A stretch of DNA of 64,000 bases from Ardenticatenales bacterium (GCA_020634575.1 JACKBM010000007.1:1-64000); one strand, 5' to 3'; counted from the first letter of the stretch, positions 1-11,092 are shown. The notes: generated by a model not told the origin, from the sequence alone. A program made the numbers and translations.

Positions 1-334
1 GGGGCAGTGCCACATGAATCAGACGTTGCAGAAAGCTCCACATACGGTCACGACGCAGGGTCACCTTCATGCCAATGATTCGACCTTCGCGCAGCTTAAA
101 ACCGGCAATAGAATTCTTGGCTATTGTCAGAATCGGTTTCTGACCAGTAATCGTCGTCAGGTCACCGGCCGCAAATTCGACGGCTTTCGCATTATCCAAT
201 GCTTCACCCAGGCCGATATTGACAACGACTTTGCTGATTCTCGGAATCTCCATCACACTCGTATACTCAAATTCATTCATGAGCGCCGGTGCGATCTCGT
301 CCGCGTATAGCTCATTTAGTGGCTTATTGGCCAT
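1..334 (-). CDS. rplE: 50S ribosomal protein L5, 3' end cut by window edge
   Basis: The reading frame opens at an ATG at 334 behind a GGAGG ribosome-binding site and runs off the left edge, giving about 111 N-terminal residues of a protein usually near 180. The segment RISKVVVNIGLGEA and the following TGQKPILTIAKNSIAGFKLREG are typical of L5, which binds 5S rRNA in the central protuberance of the large subunit. It follows rplX by a short gap and is the last gene visible of the spc part of the ribosomal cluster. The C-terminal half is outside the window, so nothing can be said about it. Confidence 0.95.
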   Translation of the reverse strand, partial: MANKPLNELYADEIAPALMNEFEYTSVMEIPRISKVVVNIGLGEALDNAKAVEFAAGDLTTITGQKPILTIAKNSIAGFKLREGRIIGMKVTLRRDRMWSFLQRLIHVALP

Positions 335-390
335 TTCATCCTCCAGGTTGAGTAGCAGCACAGGCGTCCTGGCTGGCTCACCCGATTTTA

Positions 391-711
391 TTAATCCAGA
401 TTCTCGCCACTCTTCTTGGAATAGCGGACCTTGACACCATCTTCCGTGTAACGATAGCCAATCCGGGTCGGCTCACCTGTCTTGGGGCAGATCAGCATCA
501 CATTGGAGACATCAATGGGTGCCTCAAATTCAATGATACCGCCCTGCACCTGGCCCCGGCCGGTCTGGCGCGGTTTCTGATGCTTCTTGACCACATTGAC
601 GCCGGAAACAACCACTCGCTTTTCCTTGCGCAGCACTCGCTGCACCGTCCCGCGAGCCCCTTTGTCTTCACCAGCGACGACAATGACTTCATCGTTTACT
701 TTAATACGCAT
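391..711 (-). CDS. rplX: 50S ribosomal protein L24
   Basis: A 106-residue protein with the KOW-type N-terminus ([21 protein letters not shown]) of L24, an assembly-initiating protein that binds 23S rRNA early in large-subunit biogenesis. The length is normal. The start ATG has GAGGTAGATCG in front. It lies 18 bases after rplN and before rplE, the standard spc order, and is presumably co-transcribed with the whole run from rpsL or rpsJ. Nothing is unusual in the sequence. Confidence 0.98.
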   Translation of the reverse strand: MRIKVNDEVIVVAGEDKGARGTVQRVLRKEKRVVVSGVNVVKKHQKPRQTGRGQVQGGIIEFEAPIDVSNVMLICPKTGEPTRIGYRYTEDGVKVRYSKKSGENLD

Positions 712-729
712 GATCGATCTACCTCGTGC

Positions 730-1098
730 CTACAGAACTTCCGGCGCCAGCGACAGGATTCGGCTGTAGCCACGTTCTCTGAGCTCACGCGCCACCGGTC
801 CAAAAATACGAGTGCCTACCGGCGTCTGATCTTCCCGGATAATGACCGCTGCATTGTCGTCAAAACGAATGTAGCTGCCATCCTGCCGGCGATACTCTTT
901 GCTGGTACGCACCACAACCGCACGCACGATTGTGCTCTTTTTTACATTCGAGTTCGGCACCGCCTTCTTGACGGTCGCGACCACGACATCACCAACGCCA
1001 CCGTAATAGCGCTTTGAGCCACCCAGGACCTTAATGACCAGCAGCTCACGCGCTCCGGAATTGTCGGCAACTTTGAGGCGACTTTCCTGTTGAATCAT
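730..1098 (-). CDS. rplN: 50S ribosomal protein L14
   Basis: A 122-residue protein starting [19 protein letters not shown], the hallmark beginning of L14. It also has [14 protein letters not shown] and the C-terminal [26 protein letters not shown]14 sits at the subunit interface near L19 and helps form bridges to 16S rRNA; RsfS docks on it when ribosomes are silenced. The length is exactly the family standard. It lies between rpsQ and rplX in the canonical order. Confidence 0.98.
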   Translation of the reverse strand: MIQQESRLKVADNSGARELLVIKVLGGSKRYYGGVGDVVVATVKKAVPNSNVKKSTIVRAVVVRTSKEYRRQDGSYIRFDDNAAVIIREDQTPVGTRIFGPVARELRERGYSRILSLAPEVL

Positions 1099-1112
1099 CT
1101 CTCAAATGTCTC

Positions 1113-1367
1113 CTACTCTTCGGCACGCGCGTCTACGGAGACGACGGCCCAGCGCTTGTTGCGGCTATACGGCCTGGACTCGATGATCGAGACCTCATCG
1201 CCGATCTTGCACTCGTTTGCTTCATCATGCGCCATGAATTTCCGGACACGGCGAATGACCTTACCATAAAGCGGGTGCCGCTTGGTCGTAGTGACGGCCA
1301 CAACGACGGTTTTGTCCATTTTGTCACTGGTGACGACACCACTGAGGCGTTTACGTTGTTCTCTCAT
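1113..1367 (-). CDS. rpsQ: 30S ribosomal protein S17
   Basis: An 84-residue S17 with the OB-fold signature ([33 protein letters not shown]). S17 binds the 5' domain of 16S rRNA. A GTG lies one codon upstream of the ATG at 1367; I choose the ATG, so the product starts MREQRKR. The gene begins 4 bases after the stop of the long rpmC and ends 14 bases before rplN, so it is clearly co-transcribed. The length and residues are ordinary. Confidence 0.97.
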   Translation of the reverse strand: MREQRKRLSGVVTSDKMDKTVVVAVTTTKRHPLYGKVIRRVRKFMAHDEANECKIGDEVSIIESRPYSRNKRWAVVSVDARAEE

Positions 1368-1371
1368 CACT

Positions 1372-1800
1372 CTAACCTGTAATCTCGTAGGATTTCACGA
1401 CACCAGCCGTGCCCACTTCCTGACGATCCCGGCGGCTGCGGCTCTGTTTGCGGTTCAAATCCACCGCAGCAGAAGCCAGATCTTTGCCGCTGGCATCCGT
1501 AAAGGTGACCAGCCAGGCGGTTTCTTCATATTCAAACCGGGCTTCGGCATTCCATTCCTGGCTGCCCAGCAACGCGGCGATCTCTTCAATCATGGCGGCG
1601 GCACTGATAGCCCGCTGCCGGTCATGCAGAACCGTCCGGATCTGGGCAACATCACGACGTACTTTCTTCAGACGCGACGTGTCAGCCAGGCGAGCAGAAG
1701 CCTTCTGGAAACGCAGGTTGAACATTTCTTCCTGGGCGTTTTCCAACATCTCGGCCAATTCACGGCCATTCTTTTCGCGCAGGGTTACGATCTCAGCCAT
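1372..1800 (-). CDS. rpmC: 50S ribosomal protein L29 with long C-terminal extension
   Basis: Residues 1-65 are recognisable L29: two helices with [43 protein letters not shown]29 lies near the peptide exit tunnel and contacts trigger factor and SRP. The protein then continues to 142 residues, about twice the usual length. The extra 75 or so residues hold a helix-like stretch, a possible beta segment ([15 protein letters not shown]) and a basic tail ([12 protein letters not shown]). I do not recognise the extension. The start overlaps the rplP stop (TAATG). The frame is open throughout and rpsQ follows 4 bases after the stop, so the extension is not a simple annotation overrun. Confidence 0.93.
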   Translation of the reverse strand: MAEIVTLREKNGRELAEMLENAQEEMFNLRFQKASARLADTSRLKKVRRDVAQIRTVLHDRQRAISAAAMIEEIAALLGSQEWNAEARFEYEETAWLVTFTDASGKDLASAAVDLNRKQSRSRRDRQEVGTAGVVKSYEITG

Positions 1801-2216
1801 TACAGACTGTCCTCCCGGGCGATCAGCTGCGTTTTGATCGGCAGCTTGTAGCTGGCCAGATGAATCGCTTCTTTCGCCAAATCGGCGGGGATGTCAGCAA
1901 TCTCGAACATCACGCGGCCCGGCTTAACCACGGCCACATAATGTTCCACTGAACCCTTGCCTTTACCCATCCGGGTTTCGGCCGGTTTAGCAGTTACCGG
2001 CTTGTCCGGAAAAATACGAATGTATACCCGGCCACGGCGCTTCATATGCCGGACCATCACACGACGCACAGCCTCGATCTGACGGCTGGTGATCCAGCCC
2101 GGCTCGAGAGCCTGTAAACCAAAGTCGCCATGCAATAGATCGGTACCGCCTTTGGCCATACCACGCATGCGCCCGCGAAATTGCTTGCGGTATTTGTAGC
2201 GTTTTGGCATTAACAT
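1800..2216 (-). CDS. rplP: 50S ribosomal protein L16
   Basis: A 138-residue L16 starting [24 protein letters not shown], with the [18 protein letters not shown] segment that contacts 23S rRNA near the A-site tRNA elbow. The length is standard. A GGAGATAG box precedes the start. The stop codon overlaps the rpmC start by two bases (TAATG), implying translational coupling. The order rpsC-rplP-rpmC is the normal S10 order. Confidence 0.98.
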   Translation of the reverse strand: MLMPKRYKYRKQFRGRMRGMAKGGTDLLHGDFGLQALEPGWITSRQIEAVRRVMVRHMKRRGRVYIRIFPDKPVTAKPAETRMGKGKGSVEHYVAVVKPGRVMFEIADIPADLAKEAIHLASYKLPIKTQLIAREDSL

Positions 2217-2291
2217 GACACTATCTCCATACTATGACGGCCTGTCGCCGTCCTAACCGCTGGTCTGCGCTCAGCAGTCTCGATATCCTGA

Positions 2292-2948
2292 CTATTCGCT
2301 GACGTAGACCTTAGCCTTTTGCGGCAAGATTTCGCCTTTGTAGATCCAGACCTTGATGCCGATCTGGCCGAAAGTCGTTAGGGCTTCGGAAAAGCCGTAA
2401 TCAATGTTCGCCCGAATCGTATTGCGCGGTACCTGACCGTCGCTCATCTTTTCTTTACGCGCCATTTCCGAACCATTGAGGCGGCCGCTGGACTCGATAC
2501 GAATCCCTTTGGCGCCCTGGCGCATGGCCTGCTGCATGGCACGCTTCATAGCACGGCTGTGGCTGATACGGCGCTCAAGCTGGCCGGCGATATTCTCGGC
2601 TACCAGCTGCGCGTCTAGATCCGGCTGGGTAATCTCTTCGACTTCAAGGCGGACAACCTTACCGGTGATCTTGCGCAGACGACTGCGCATCTCTTTCACG
2701 GTGGCGCCCTTGCGGCCAATCACCACGCCCGGTTTGGCTGTCCACACAGTCACCTGGACCTGGTTCGGGGCCCGCTCGATCTCGACTTTGGAGATACCGG
2801 CCTGGGCTAGCTCTTTCTTGAGCATTTCCCGGATCTGATGATCTTCATTGAGCAGATTGGCATATTGGTCCCGCTCGGCGTACCAACGTGTATTCCAATC
2901 ATGAATTGCTTTCAAACGAAAGCCTACTGGATGTACTTTACGACCCAT
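2292..2948 (-). CDS. rpsC: 30S ribosomal protein S3
   Basis: A 218-residue S3: [13 protein letters not shown] at the start, a KH domain with [21 protein letters not shown] around residues 75-100, and the C-terminal [13 protein letters not shown]3 lines the mRNA entry tunnel and contributes to ribosomal helicase activity. The length is usual. It starts 13 bases after rplV and is followed by a 75-base gap before rplP that shows no further gene. Confidence 0.98.
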   Translation of the reverse strand: MGRKVHPVGFRLKAIHDWNTRWYAERDQYANLLNEDHQIREMLKKELAQAGISKVEIERAPNQVQVTVWTAKPGVVIGRKGATVKEMRSRLRKITGKVVRLEVEEITQPDLDAQLVAENIAGQLERRISHSRAMKRAMQQAMRQGAKGIRIESSGRLNGSEMARKEKMSDGQVPRNTIRANIDYGFSEALTTFGQIGIKVWIYKGEILPQKAKVYVSE

Positions 2949-2961
2949 TTACCGCGCCTCC

Positions 2962-3324
2962 CTACTCGTAATCCACTGCTTCGCGCTCTGCCAATACAAC
3001 TGAAATGTGGCAGGAACGCTTGATCAACGGCTTAAACCGACCCCGACCGCCGAAGCGACCGGATTTACGGCGCGGTCCGTCATCAGCAAAAATGCGATGC
3101 ACAAAAAGCTCTTCGGCTTCCAGGCCGTAATTCTGTTCCGCATTTGCCACGGCAGATTCAATCAGCTTGTAAACTGACTTGGCTGCCTTGTGAGGCATGA
3201 AACGGAGCGTGTCCAGCGCCTGCTCCGCGCCCATACCGCGTACCACATCGACCACAAGACGGGCCTTCTGCGGCGCAATCTGGACATAACGAACCTTGGC
3301 GCGAATTTCAAATGCTTCAGCCAT
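2962..3324 (-). CDS. rplV: 50S ribosomal protein L22
   Basis: A 120-residue L22 with the family core RYVQIAPQKARLVVDVVRG at the N-terminus and the beta-hairpin region FADDGPRRKSGRFGGRGRFKP, which in known ribosomes reaches into the exit tunnel. The gap to the rpsS stop is only 2 bases. The length is normal and the order (rpsS-rplV-rpsC) is canonical. No anomalies are seen. Confidence 0.98.
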   Translation of the reverse strand: MAEAFEIRAKVRYVQIAPQKARLVVDVVRGMGAEQALDTLRFMPHKAAKSVYKLIESAVANAEQNYGLEAEELFVHRIFADDGPRRKSGRFGGRGRFKPLIKRSCHISVVLAEREAVDYE

Positions 3325-3326
3325 GA

Positions 3327-3608
3327 TTAACGCCCTCTCTTCCGCTCTGCCTTGGAAACATGGCCACGGAATGTGCGGGTGGGCGCAAACTCGCCCAACT
3401 TATGCCCAACCATATTCTCCGTAATGTAAATCGGGATATGGCGGCGGCCATCATAGACAGCGATCGTGTGCCCAACCATCTGCGGGAAGATAGTGCTCGC
3501 CCGCGACCAGGTCCGAATAACCTGGCGAGAGTTGGACTCGTTCAAACCTTCAACTTTTCGTAGTAACTTCGGGTCAATGAATGGACCCTTTTTTAATGAA
3601 CGTCCCAT
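3327..3608 (-). CDS. rpsS: 30S ribosomal protein S19
   Basis: A 93-residue S19 starting [19 protein letters not shown], with the strongly conserved [30 protein letters not shown] segment and the C-terminal [13 protein letters not shown]19 sits in the head of the small subunit next to S13 and contacts the A-site. The length is standard. It lies 15 bases after rplB and immediately before rplV. Confidence 0.98.
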   Translation of the reverse strand: MGRSLKKGPFIDPKLLRKVEGLNESNSRQVIRTWSRASTIFPQMVGHTIAVYDGRRHIPIYITENMVGHKLGEFAPTRTFRGHVSKAERKRGR

Positions 3609-3623
3609 TGCCTGCTATCCTCC

Positions 3624-4463
3624 TTATCTACGCTTCTTGGTCCGGCGGCGGAAGATAAATTTATCTGTCGCCTTGTTGTTACGCGTACGGCGTCCCAGAG
3701 CCGGCTGGCCCCAGGGCGTCTTCGGACCGGCCATACCTACAGGGGAACGACCCTCACCACCACCATGTGGATGGTCCCGCGGCGTCATCGCCGAGCCGCG
3801 AACGGTGGGACGGATACCCATATGGCGCTTGCGTCCGGCCTTGCCGAGCTTGACATTGCCATGCTCCAGATTGCCGACCTGACCAATCGTGGCGTAGCAA
3901 TCCTTGGGCACGTAGCGCTCTTCACCAGAAGGCAGACGGAGCGTAATATACTTCGGATGGTCCTTGGCCAACACCTGAGCTGACGTGCCGGCCGCGCGCA
4001 CCATCTGGCCGCCCTTGCCTTCCTGCAACTCAATATTGTGGACCTGCGTACCAAGCGGGATGCTCTGCAGCGGCAGCGCGTTGCCCACTCGAATCGGCGC
4101 CTCGGGGCCGGACATGACGGAATCTCCGACGTGCAGCCCCAGCGGCGCTACAATGTAGCGCTTCTCACCATCAGCGTAGAACAGCAGGGCAATCCGGGCA
4201 GTCCGGTTCGGATCGTACTCGATCGAGGCCACACGAGCGGGGACCCCCACCTTGTCACGCTTAAAATCGATGAAACGATAACGACGTTTGTGGCCACCAC
4301 CGCGATGACGAACGGTCACCTTGCCGCGGAAGTTACGGCCACCACGCTTCCGCAAACCTTTGCTCAGATTGCGCGCCGGCTGCGAATGAGTGATCTCCTC
4401 AAATGTATGGCCGCTCATGTCACGGCGGCCGGGAGATGTTGGCTTAAAGACCTTTACAGGCAT
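3624..4463 (-). CDS. rplB: 50S ribosomal protein L2
   Basis: A 279-residue L2. I start it at the ATG at 4463 ([17 protein letters not shown]), which matches the family and has GGAGGT just upstream. A TTG eight codons earlier would overlap that site and is rejected. The C-terminal [14 protein letters not shown] carries the histidine segment near the peptidyl transferase centre. L2 is needed for subunit association and tRNA binding. An 84-base gap separates it from rplW. Confidence 0.98.
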   Translation of the reverse strand: MPVKVFKPTSPGRRDMSGHTFEEITHSQPARNLSKGLRKRGGRNFRGKVTVRHRGGGHKRRYRFIDFKRDKVGVPARVASIEYDPNRTARIALLFYADGEKRYIVAPLGLHVGDSVMSGPEAPIRVGNALPLQSIPLGTQVHNIELQEGKGGQMVRAAGTSAQVLAKDHPKYITLRLPSGEERYVPKDCYATIGQVGNLEHGNVKLGKAGRKRHMGIRPTVRGSAMTPRDHPHGGGEGRSPVGMAGPKTPWGQPALGRRTRNNKATDKFIFRRRTKKRR

Positions 4464-4547
4464 GATACCTCCAGAGACGGTTTCCAAAACCAGGTGCGGG
4501 GCGGAACGTTACCCGTCGCCGAACCCGATTTCTCACCTCTGCTCTAA

Positions 4548-4841
4548 CTAGACACCTTCAAACATATCGATTGATTCGCCGGCACCCAGCGTCACAATCG
4601 CCTTCTTGAAACCACGGCGGCGGACAACCACCTTACGGAAACGACGCGCCCGCTTGGCCGGCATCACAGACACCCGCACCTTGAGCACGGTCACATCAGG
4701 GAAAGCCAGTTCAACCGCTTCACGAATCTGAATTTTGTTGGCCTTATCATGAACCATAAAGGTGTACTGGTTCTGGTCAGAGGCCAGGATGTTCGTCTTC
4801 TCCGTGATAATCGGGCGACGGATAACTTCACGCCAATGCAT
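4548..4841 (-). CDS. rplW: 50S ribosomal protein L23
   Basis: A 97-residue L23 beginning MHWREVIRRPIITEKTN. The ATG at 4841 is one base past the rplD stop and its GGAGG lies inside the end of rplD, so the two are tightly coupled. A longer in-frame start upstream would overlap rplD and lacks family similarity. L23 is at the tunnel exit and is the main docking site for trigger factor and SRP. The C-terminal RARRFRKVVVRRRGFKKAIVTL fits the family. Confidence 0.97.
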   Translation of the reverse strand: MHWREVIRRPIITEKTNILASDQNQYTFMVHDKANKIQIREAVELAFPDVTVLKVRVSVMPAKRARRFRKVVVRRRGFKKAIVTLGAGESIDMFEGV

Positions 4842-4842
4842 C

Positions 4843-5493
4843 TTACTCTTCCTCCCCCGCGTCAGCAGCGTCAATGCTCAGGTGAGCGGTGACCGCTTCC
4901 AGCGCCGACAAGGGCATTACCAGCTTGTCATGCCCCAGCAGGTCACGCATGTTGAGATAGCCAGCATTCAGCGTCTTGACATCCGGCAGATTTCGGGCCG
5001 AAAGATAAGCATTCTCATTGCGCTCATTCAACAGCACCAGGGCGCTGCTATCGCCAGCAACCGCATTGACGATGTTGACCATCGTACGGGTCTTCGGCTG
5101 ATCAATTGTCAACTCGTTCAGGACAACAATATCCCCATTCTGAGCCTTGACTGTCAACGCAGAGCGTAAAGCAGCCTGGCGCATCTTGCGGGGCATGTCC
5201 TTGGCATAGGAGCGGGGTGCCGGCCCGTGAGCCACACCACCACCGACAAAAATCGGGGCGCGCTTGCTACCATGACGAGCCCGGCCGGTTCCTTTCTGCC
5301 GGTACGCCTTGGCGGTTGTCCGGCTAACTTCAGAGCGGCCCTTCGCCTTGTGCGTGCCCGCCCGCTGGTTGGCCATCTGGCGGACAAATGCCTGATGCAT
5401 CAGACCGCGGTTCACCTTGGCCTCAAACACAGCCGCTGCCAGAGTGACTTCACCAACCTCATTGCCATTCATGTCTACTACGGATACTTTCAT
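4843..5493 (-). CDS. rplD: 50S ribosomal protein L4
   Basis: A 216-residue L4 with the central loop RTTAKAYRQKGTGRARHGSKRAPIFVGGGVAHGP that reaches into the exit tunnel. In E. coli L4 also represses its own S10 operon by acting on the leader RNA; whether this one does is unknown, although hairpins occur upstream of rpsJ here. The acidic C-terminus (DAADAGEEE) is slightly unusual but harmless. It lies between rplC and rplW in normal order. Confidence 0.98.
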   Translation of the reverse strand: MKVSVVDMNGNEVGEVTLAAAVFEAKVNRGLMHQAFVRQMANQRAGTHKAKGRSEVSRTTAKAYRQKGTGRARHGSKRAPIFVGGGVAHGPAPRSYAKDMPRKMRQAALRSALTVKAQNGDIVVLNELTIDQPKTRTMVNIVNAVAGDSSALVLLNERNENAYLSARNLPDVKTLNAGYLNMRDLLGHDKLVMPLSALEAVTAHLSIDAADAGEEE

Positions 5494-5504
5494 GGCAACT
5501 TCTC

Positions 5505-6173
5505 CTAATTTTTCACCGTGGTCCGGATGGAAACGACGGTGCCTTTCGCGCCAGGAATTGCTCCCTTTACGGCCAGCAAGTTACGTTCCGCATCCACACG
5601 CATAATTTCTAGATTCATCACGGTCTGGCGCTCACCGCCCATGCGGCCGGCCATCCGGGTCCCCTTGAATACACGGGCCACGGTCGAGGTTGAGCCGATC
5701 GAACCGGGCGCCCGATGGCGGTCAGATTGACCATGGGTCTTGGGGCCGCCGGCAAAGCCATGCCGTTTCACGACACCGGCAAAGCCACGTCCCTTGGATT
5801 TGCCCGTGACATCGATCTTGTCGCCAACAGCGAATTGCTCGACGGTCAGGGATTGGCCAACTTTGTAATCAGCCACGTTATCCGGCCGGTACTCTCGCAA
5901 ATGGCGTACCGCTTTCTGGCCCTTGTTGGCTTTACGTTGGGGATGTTTCTTGTCAGTTTTCAGAAGGCCCAGGTGACCCTTCTGGCCTTTGGTCAGGCGA
6001 TGCTCTTTGGTCTCGCCAAAACCAATCTGGACGGCTTCATAACCGTCGTGATCATTTGTCTTGATCTGGGTGACGTAGCAGGGACCAGCCTGAATGACGG
6101 TAACCGGGGTCACAACCCCATCTTCGTCAAAGACCTGCGTCATACCTACTTTCGTGCCTAGTAAGAATTTCAT
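5505..6173 (-). CDS. rplC: 50S ribosomal protein L3
   Basis: A 222-residue L3. The start is placed at the ATG at 6173 ([19 protein letters not shown]) with GGAGG upstream; an earlier in-frame start adds seven residues without family match. The segment [34 protein letters not shown] is the loop that approaches the peptidyl transferase centre. L3 is an assembly initiator for the large subunit. A 103-base gap with a stem-loop separates it from rpsJ. Confidence 0.98.
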   Translation of the reverse strand: MKFLLGTKVGMTQVFDEDGVVTPVTVIQAGPCYVTQIKTNDHDGYEAVQIGFGETKEHRLTKGQKGHLGLLKTDKKHPQRKANKGQKAVRHLREYRPDNVADYKVGQSLTVEQFAVGDKIDVTGKSKGRGFAGVVKRHGFAGGPKTHGQSDRHRAPGSIGSTSTVARVFKGTRMAGRMGGERQTVMNLEIMRVDAERNLLAVKGAIPGAKGTVVSIRTTVKN

Positions 6174-6236
6174 AACTACCTCCGGGACTGTCAATCACCA
6201 GGCTTGATTGCATCATCCTTCCGCGCGTTGCTCGGA

Positions 6237-6258
6237 ATGACAGAAACTCTTCTGTCAT
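6237..6258 (-). repeat. REP-like stem-loop between rpsJ and rplC
   Basis: ATGACAGAA (6237-6245) pairs perfectly with TTCTGTCAT (6250-6258) around a 4-base loop. The flank TGTCATGCTGAGCGCAGCGAAGC (6253-6275) resembles a short intergenic repeat seen in many bacterial genomes; that is from memory, not a search. It sits inside the S10 operon without a T-run, so it is more likely a repeat or mRNA-stability element than a terminator. Confidence 0.6.
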
Positions 6259-6276
6259 GCTGAGCGCAGCGAAGCA

Positions 6277-6591
6277 CTAAATTTGAATTTCAATATCGAC
6301 ACCGGCCGGTAAATTTACCCGCATCAAGGTGTCTACGGTCTTCGCATCCGGGTTGATCACGTCGATCAGCCGCTTGTGCGTCCGAATTTCGAAATGCTCA
6401 TGCGAATCTTTATGGACAAACGTGCTGCGCCGCACCGTGAACCGCTCGATCCGAGTCGGCAACGGCACCGGCCCCATCACCTGGGTCCCCGTCCGCTCCG
6501 CCGTATCGACGATACGCTTGGCTGACAGATCCAGAACACGGTGATCGTACGCTTTGAGCCGAATCCGAATTCTTTGCGCCACTCCTGCCAT
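6277..6591 (-). CDS. rpsJ: 30S ribosomal protein S10
   Basis: A 104-residue S10 with [24 protein letters not shown] at the start and the [29 protein letters not shown] loop. S10 (NusE) works in the small subunit head and also in antitermination with NusB. The length is normal. It opens the S10 part of the run, 65 bases after tuf. That gap carries two overlapping hairpins close to its ribosome-binding site, suggesting expression control at this point. Confidence 0.98.
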   Translation of the reverse strand: MAGVAQRIRIRLKAYDHRVLDLSAKRIVDTAERTGTQVMGPVPLPTRIERFTVRRSTFVHKDSHEHFEIRTHKRLIDVINPDAKTVDTLMRVNLPAGVDIEIQI

Positions 6592-6600
6592 AGGACCTTA

Positions 6601-6645
6601 CCTCACTCAAAGTGAGGGGCGTTGCCTGGTAAGCAACGCCCCTCA
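6601..6645 (-). promoter_or_regulatory. Two mutually exclusive hairpins in the tuf-rpsJ gap
   Basis: In the leftward transcript, a perfect 13-bp stem forms between 6633-6645 and 6613-6625 with a 7-base loop. A second perfect 7-bp stem (CCTCACT/AGTGAGG, 6601-6617) shares the bases 6613-6617, so both cannot form fully at once. The second stem lies next to the likely rpsJ ribosome-binding site (AGGTAAGG before the ATG at 6591). No long T-run follows. This is consistent with partial termination after tuf or translational control of rpsJ. Confidence 0.55.
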
Positions 6646-6656
6646 TTCATTAATCG

Positions 6657-7856
<1,200 letters not shown>

Positions 7857-7897
7857 GTCAATCCTCTTTTGCTAACTAAATCGCGCTGACAAGCCAA

Positions 7898-9970
7898 CTA
7901 GCGGCCTTTGATGATGTCCTCAGCAATGCTGTCTGTCACCTGCGCGTAATGGTCAAATTCCATCGTGAAAGTACCGCGACCCTGGGTCATCGACCGAAGT
8001 TTCGTGGCATAACCGAACATTTCGGCCAACGGTACCTTGGCCCGGACCGTCTGCAGACCATCCGAACGCATTTCCATTCCCTCAACCAACGCGCGGTTGG
8101 CTGACAGATTACCAATCACATCGCCGGTGTATTCTTCCGGCATTTCAACTTCAACGAGCATCATCGGCTCCAGCAGGCGACAACGCCCCTGGCGCAACGC
8201 TTCTTTCAGGCCCATCGAAGCAGCGATCTTGAAGGCCATTTCCGAAGAGTCAACTTCATGGTAGGAGCCGTCAACCAGACGCACTTTGAGGTCTACAACC
8301 GGATAACCGGCCATAATACCGCTCTCCAGCGCTTCCTTGACGCCCTCTTCCACTGCCTTGAAATATTCCCGAGGCACCGTACCACCAACAATGGCGATTT
8401 CAAACGCGTGCCCCTTGCCCGGCTCCTGCGGCTCTACGTCAAGAACCACATGACCAAACTGGCCACGGCCACCGGTCTGACGGACGAAACGGCCCACGGC
8501 GCCTTGCACCGGCCGGGTCATTGTCTCCCGGTATGCCACGCGCGGCCGGCCCACATTGGCCGCAACCTTGAACTCACGCAGCATCCGGTCCACCAGAACG
8601 TCGAGGTGCAGCTCACCCATCCCGTACAGAATGGTCTGACCCGTCTGCTCGTCGCCTTTCACCTGGAAGGTGGGGTCTTCTTCGGCCAGGGCGCGCAGGG
8701 CAATACCCATCTTGTCCTGGTCCATGTTGGTCTTCGGCTCAATTGCCAGCGAAATAACCGGTTCCGGGAACTTGATGGCTTCCAGAACAATGGGGGCATT
8801 GTCATCAGCCAACGTTTCACCCGTGAAAGTGTGCTTGAGGCCCAACGTCGCGGCGATATCGCCGGCATGGACTTCCTTCACCTCTTCACGGCGGTCCGCA
8901 TGCATACGCAGCAACACGCCAATCCGCTCTTTGCGGTTCTTGGTTGTATTCAGGACCCGGGTCCCCTGGCGCAGGATGCCCGAATAAACCCGGATGTAAG
9001 CCAGCCGGCCCACATAGGGGTCGGTCACAATCTTGAAGACCAGGGCCGACATCGGCGCATCGTCATCAGCCGGACGGCTTTCGGCCTCATCGGTATCCGG
9101 ATTCACACCGCTCATCGGCGGCACATCCAGCGGCGACGGCAGGTAATGAACAACCGCATCCAGCAATCGCTGGACGCCTTTGTTCCGCAACGCCGTACCA
9201 CAGAAAACCGGAGTCACCAGGCCCGCCAGCGTCGCTTCACGCAGCGCCTGACGCAGCTCTTCCACGGTGATCTCGCCGTCTTCCAGATACCGCTCCATCA
9301 AATCATCGTTGGTTTCCACGATGCGCTCGAGAATGATCGAGCGTGCCTTCTCGGCATTCTCCAGCTCATCTTCTGGAATCGGCACAGGGATTGGGGCAGC
9401 ACCGAGGTCATCTTCTTCCCAGATGACGGCTTCCATCGTCAGCAAGTCCACAATCCCGCGGAACTTGTCTTCCTGGCCAATCGGCCATTGCACCGCGATC
9501 GGGTTCGCTTTCAGACGATCACGAATGGTGCCAACGGCGCGCACAAAATCCGCCCCGGTCCGGTCCATCTTGTTGATGAAACAGATACGGGGCACGTTGT
9601 AATCGTTGGCCTGACGCCAGACGGTTTCACTTTGCGGCTGCACACCAGCTACAGCGTCAAAAACCACCACCCCACCGTCCAAAACACGCAGACTGCGCTG
9701 TACTTCGGCGGTAAAGTCGATATGGCCGGGGGTGTCAATGATATTGATCTGATGCCCCAACCATTCGGTCGTGGTGGCTGCAGAAGTGATGGTGATCCCG
9801 CGCTCCTGCTCCTGAACCATGTGGTCCATCGTAGCCGCACCATCGTGAACTTCACCCATACGGTGAATCCGGCCGGTGTAATACAACACCCGCTCCGTCA
9901 CAGTGGTCTTGCCGGCATCAATATGGGCGATAATGCCGATATTGCGAATCTTGCTCTTATCGAAAGCCAT
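7898..9970 (-). CDS. fusA: Translation elongation factor G
   Basis: A 690-residue translocase GTPase: [19 protein letters not shown] (G1), [43 protein letters not shown] (G3) and [10 protein letters not shown] (G4), then domains II-V with the domain IV segment ([29 protein letters not shown]). It moves tRNA and mRNA after peptide bond formation and acts with RRF in recycling. It lies between rpsG and tuf. The length and motifs are ordinary. Confidence 0.99.
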   Translation of the reverse strand: MAFDKSKIRNIGIIAHIDAGKTTVTERVLYYTGRIHRMGEVHDGAATMDHMVQEQERGITITSAATTTEWLGHQINIIDTPGHIDFTAEVQRSLRVLDGGVVVFDAVAGVQPQSETVWRQANDYNVPRICFINKMDRTGADFVRAVGTIRDRLKANPIAVQWPIGQEDKFRGIVDLLTMEAVIWEEDDLGAAPIPVPIPEDELENAEKARSIILERIVETNDDLMERYLEDGEITVEELRQALREATLAGLVTPVFCGTALRNKGVQRLLDAVVHYLPSPLDVPPMSGVNPDTDEAESRPADDDAPMSALVFKIVTDPYVGRLAYIRVYSGILRQGTRVLNTTKNRKERIGVLLRMHADRREEVKEVHAGDIAATLGLKHTFTGETLADDNAPIVLEAIKFPEPVISLAIEPKTNMDQDKMGIALRALAEEDPTFQVKGDEQTGQTILYGMGELHLDVLVDRMLREFKVAANVGRPRVAYRETMTRPVQGAVGRFVRQTGGRGQFGHVVLDVEPQEPGKGHAFEIAIVGGTVPREYFKAVEEGVKEALESGIMAGYPVVDLKVRLVDGSYHEVDSSEMAFKIAASMGLKEALRQGRCRLLEPMMLVEVEMPEEYTGDVIGNLSANRALVEGMEMRSDGLQTVRAKVPLAEMFGYATKLRSMTQGRGTFTMEFDHYAQVTDSIAEDIIKGR

Positions 9971-9992
9971 CTCAGTAACTATTGCCTCTTAA

Positions 9993-10463
9993 TTAGAAGC
10001 GGAAGTGCGAGAACGCCCGGTTGGCCTCAGCCATCCGATGGGTGTCATCCCGACGCTTCACAGCAGCACCCTGCATCTTGGCGGCATCCATAAATTCGTT
10101 GGCCAGCTTCTCGGCAATGCTTTTGCCGGAACGGGACCGGGCCGCCGCCAGCAGCCAGCGCATCGCCAGAGAAAGCTGCCGTTCTGACGACACTTCCATC
10201 GGCACCTGGTAAGTCGCACCACCAACACGGCGGGGCTGAACTTCCATATGCGGGGCTACATTCTTCAACGCTTCTTCAAACACTTCGAGAGCCGGACGAT
10301 TGGCCCGCTCTTCGATCATGTCAAAACTTTTGTACATCATCCGGACAGCAGTGCTTTTCTTGCCGTCCCTCATCAGCCGGTTAACAAACATCGTGACCTT
10401 GACACTGTTACAACGCAGGTCCGGCACAACTTCTCTCTTTTCTGGGCGATATCGTCTAGGCAT
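9993..10463 (-). CDS. rpsG: 30S ribosomal protein S7
   Basis: A 156-residue S7 (MPRRYRPEKREVVPDLRCNSVKVTMFVNRLMRDGKKSTA) with the conserved PRRVGGATYQVPMEV segment. S7 nucleates assembly of the 16S 3' domain and touches the E-site. In E. coli it represses the str operon; no specific site is evident here. It lies 14 bases after rpsL and 22 before fusA. Confidence 0.98.
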   Translation of the reverse strand: MPRRYRPEKREVVPDLRCNSVKVTMFVNRLMRDGKKSTAVRMMYKSFDMIEERANRPALEVFEEALKNVAPHMEVQPRRVGGATYQVPMEVSSERQLSLAMRWLLAAARSRSGKSIAEKLANEFMDAAKMQGAAVKRRDDTHRMAEANRAFSHFRF

Positions 10464-10477
10464 GGCTCTACTCCAAA

Positions 10478-10897
10478 CTACCTTTTCGGTTTCTTCGTCC
10501 CGTATTTGGAACGACCCTGATGGCGCTTCTCAACACCATCCGCATCCAACGTACCGCGCACGATGTGATACCGCACACCAGGCAGGTCCTTGACACGACC
10601 ACCGCGGACCAGCACCACAGAGTGGTCCTGCAGGCGATGCCCCTCACCGCCAATGTAGGCAGTGACTTCGATCTGGTTCGTCAGACGAACACGAGCCACC
10701 TTGCGCAAAGCCGAGTTCGGCTTCTTCGGTGTCATCGTACGCACCTGCGTACAGACGCCACGCTTCTGCGGGGCACCCTTCGGCTGGGCGGTCCGGCGTT
10801 GCTTAAAGGTGTTATAGGTGTATTGCAGGGCAGGAGCTTTACTGCGCTTCGGCTTGCTCTGACGGCCCTTTCGGATTAATTGGTTAATGGTAGGCAC
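10478..10897 (-). CDS. rpsL: 30S ribosomal protein S12
   Basis: The product is 139 residues. I start it at the GTG at 10897 ([12 protein letters not shown]), which matches the family and has AGGAGAAGG upstream; a longer frame upstream is rejected because L12-type N-termini begin here. [15 protein letters not shown] and [14 protein letters not shown] hold the lysines where streptomycin resistance mutations fall in other species, and both are wild type. S12 monitors codon-anticodon pairing. It is the first gene of the str operon. Confidence 0.97.
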   Translation of the reverse strand: MPTINQLIRKGRQSKPKRSKAPALQYTYNTFKQRRTAQPKGAPQKRGVCTQVRTMTPKKPNSALRKVARVRLTNQIEVTAYIGGEGHRLQDHSVVLVRGGRVKDLPGVRYHIVRGTLDADGVEKRHQGRSKYGTKKPKR

Positions 10898-11060
10898 GCT
10901 TAACCTTCTCCTTATTAAACTAAAAACCAACTCTTTGACAGCAAGCAAATCTGATCTGCTCAGGATGAGATATCCCAGCCAGAAATTTGCCTTTTACCCA
11001 ATTACAGATGGAGTGCAACTACCGTTTCCGAAGAATTGTCCCCTCTCACTTGGCGACAAA

Positions 11061-11092
11061 TGGAGGCCCAGGTAATGCAACCTGGGCCTCCA
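11061..11092 (-). promoter_or_regulatory. Perfect 13-bp hairpin in the rpsL leader
   Basis: TGGAGGCCCAGGT (11061-11073) and ACCTGGGCCTCCA (11080-11092) pair perfectly around a 6-base loop, followed in the leftward transcript by TTTGTC. It lies between the putative str promoter at 11187-11214 and the rpsL start. It could be a weak terminator after rpoB or a leader attenuator. The rest of the 10898-11262 gap has no gene or tRNA that I can see. Confidence 0.55.

Noticed and set aside
8258..10093. 611-codon open frame on the plus strand opposite fusA
   Set aside because: It is the antisense of the clearly coding EF-G gene; composition is His/Gln/Arg-rich as expected from a mirrored frame and no family is recognisable.
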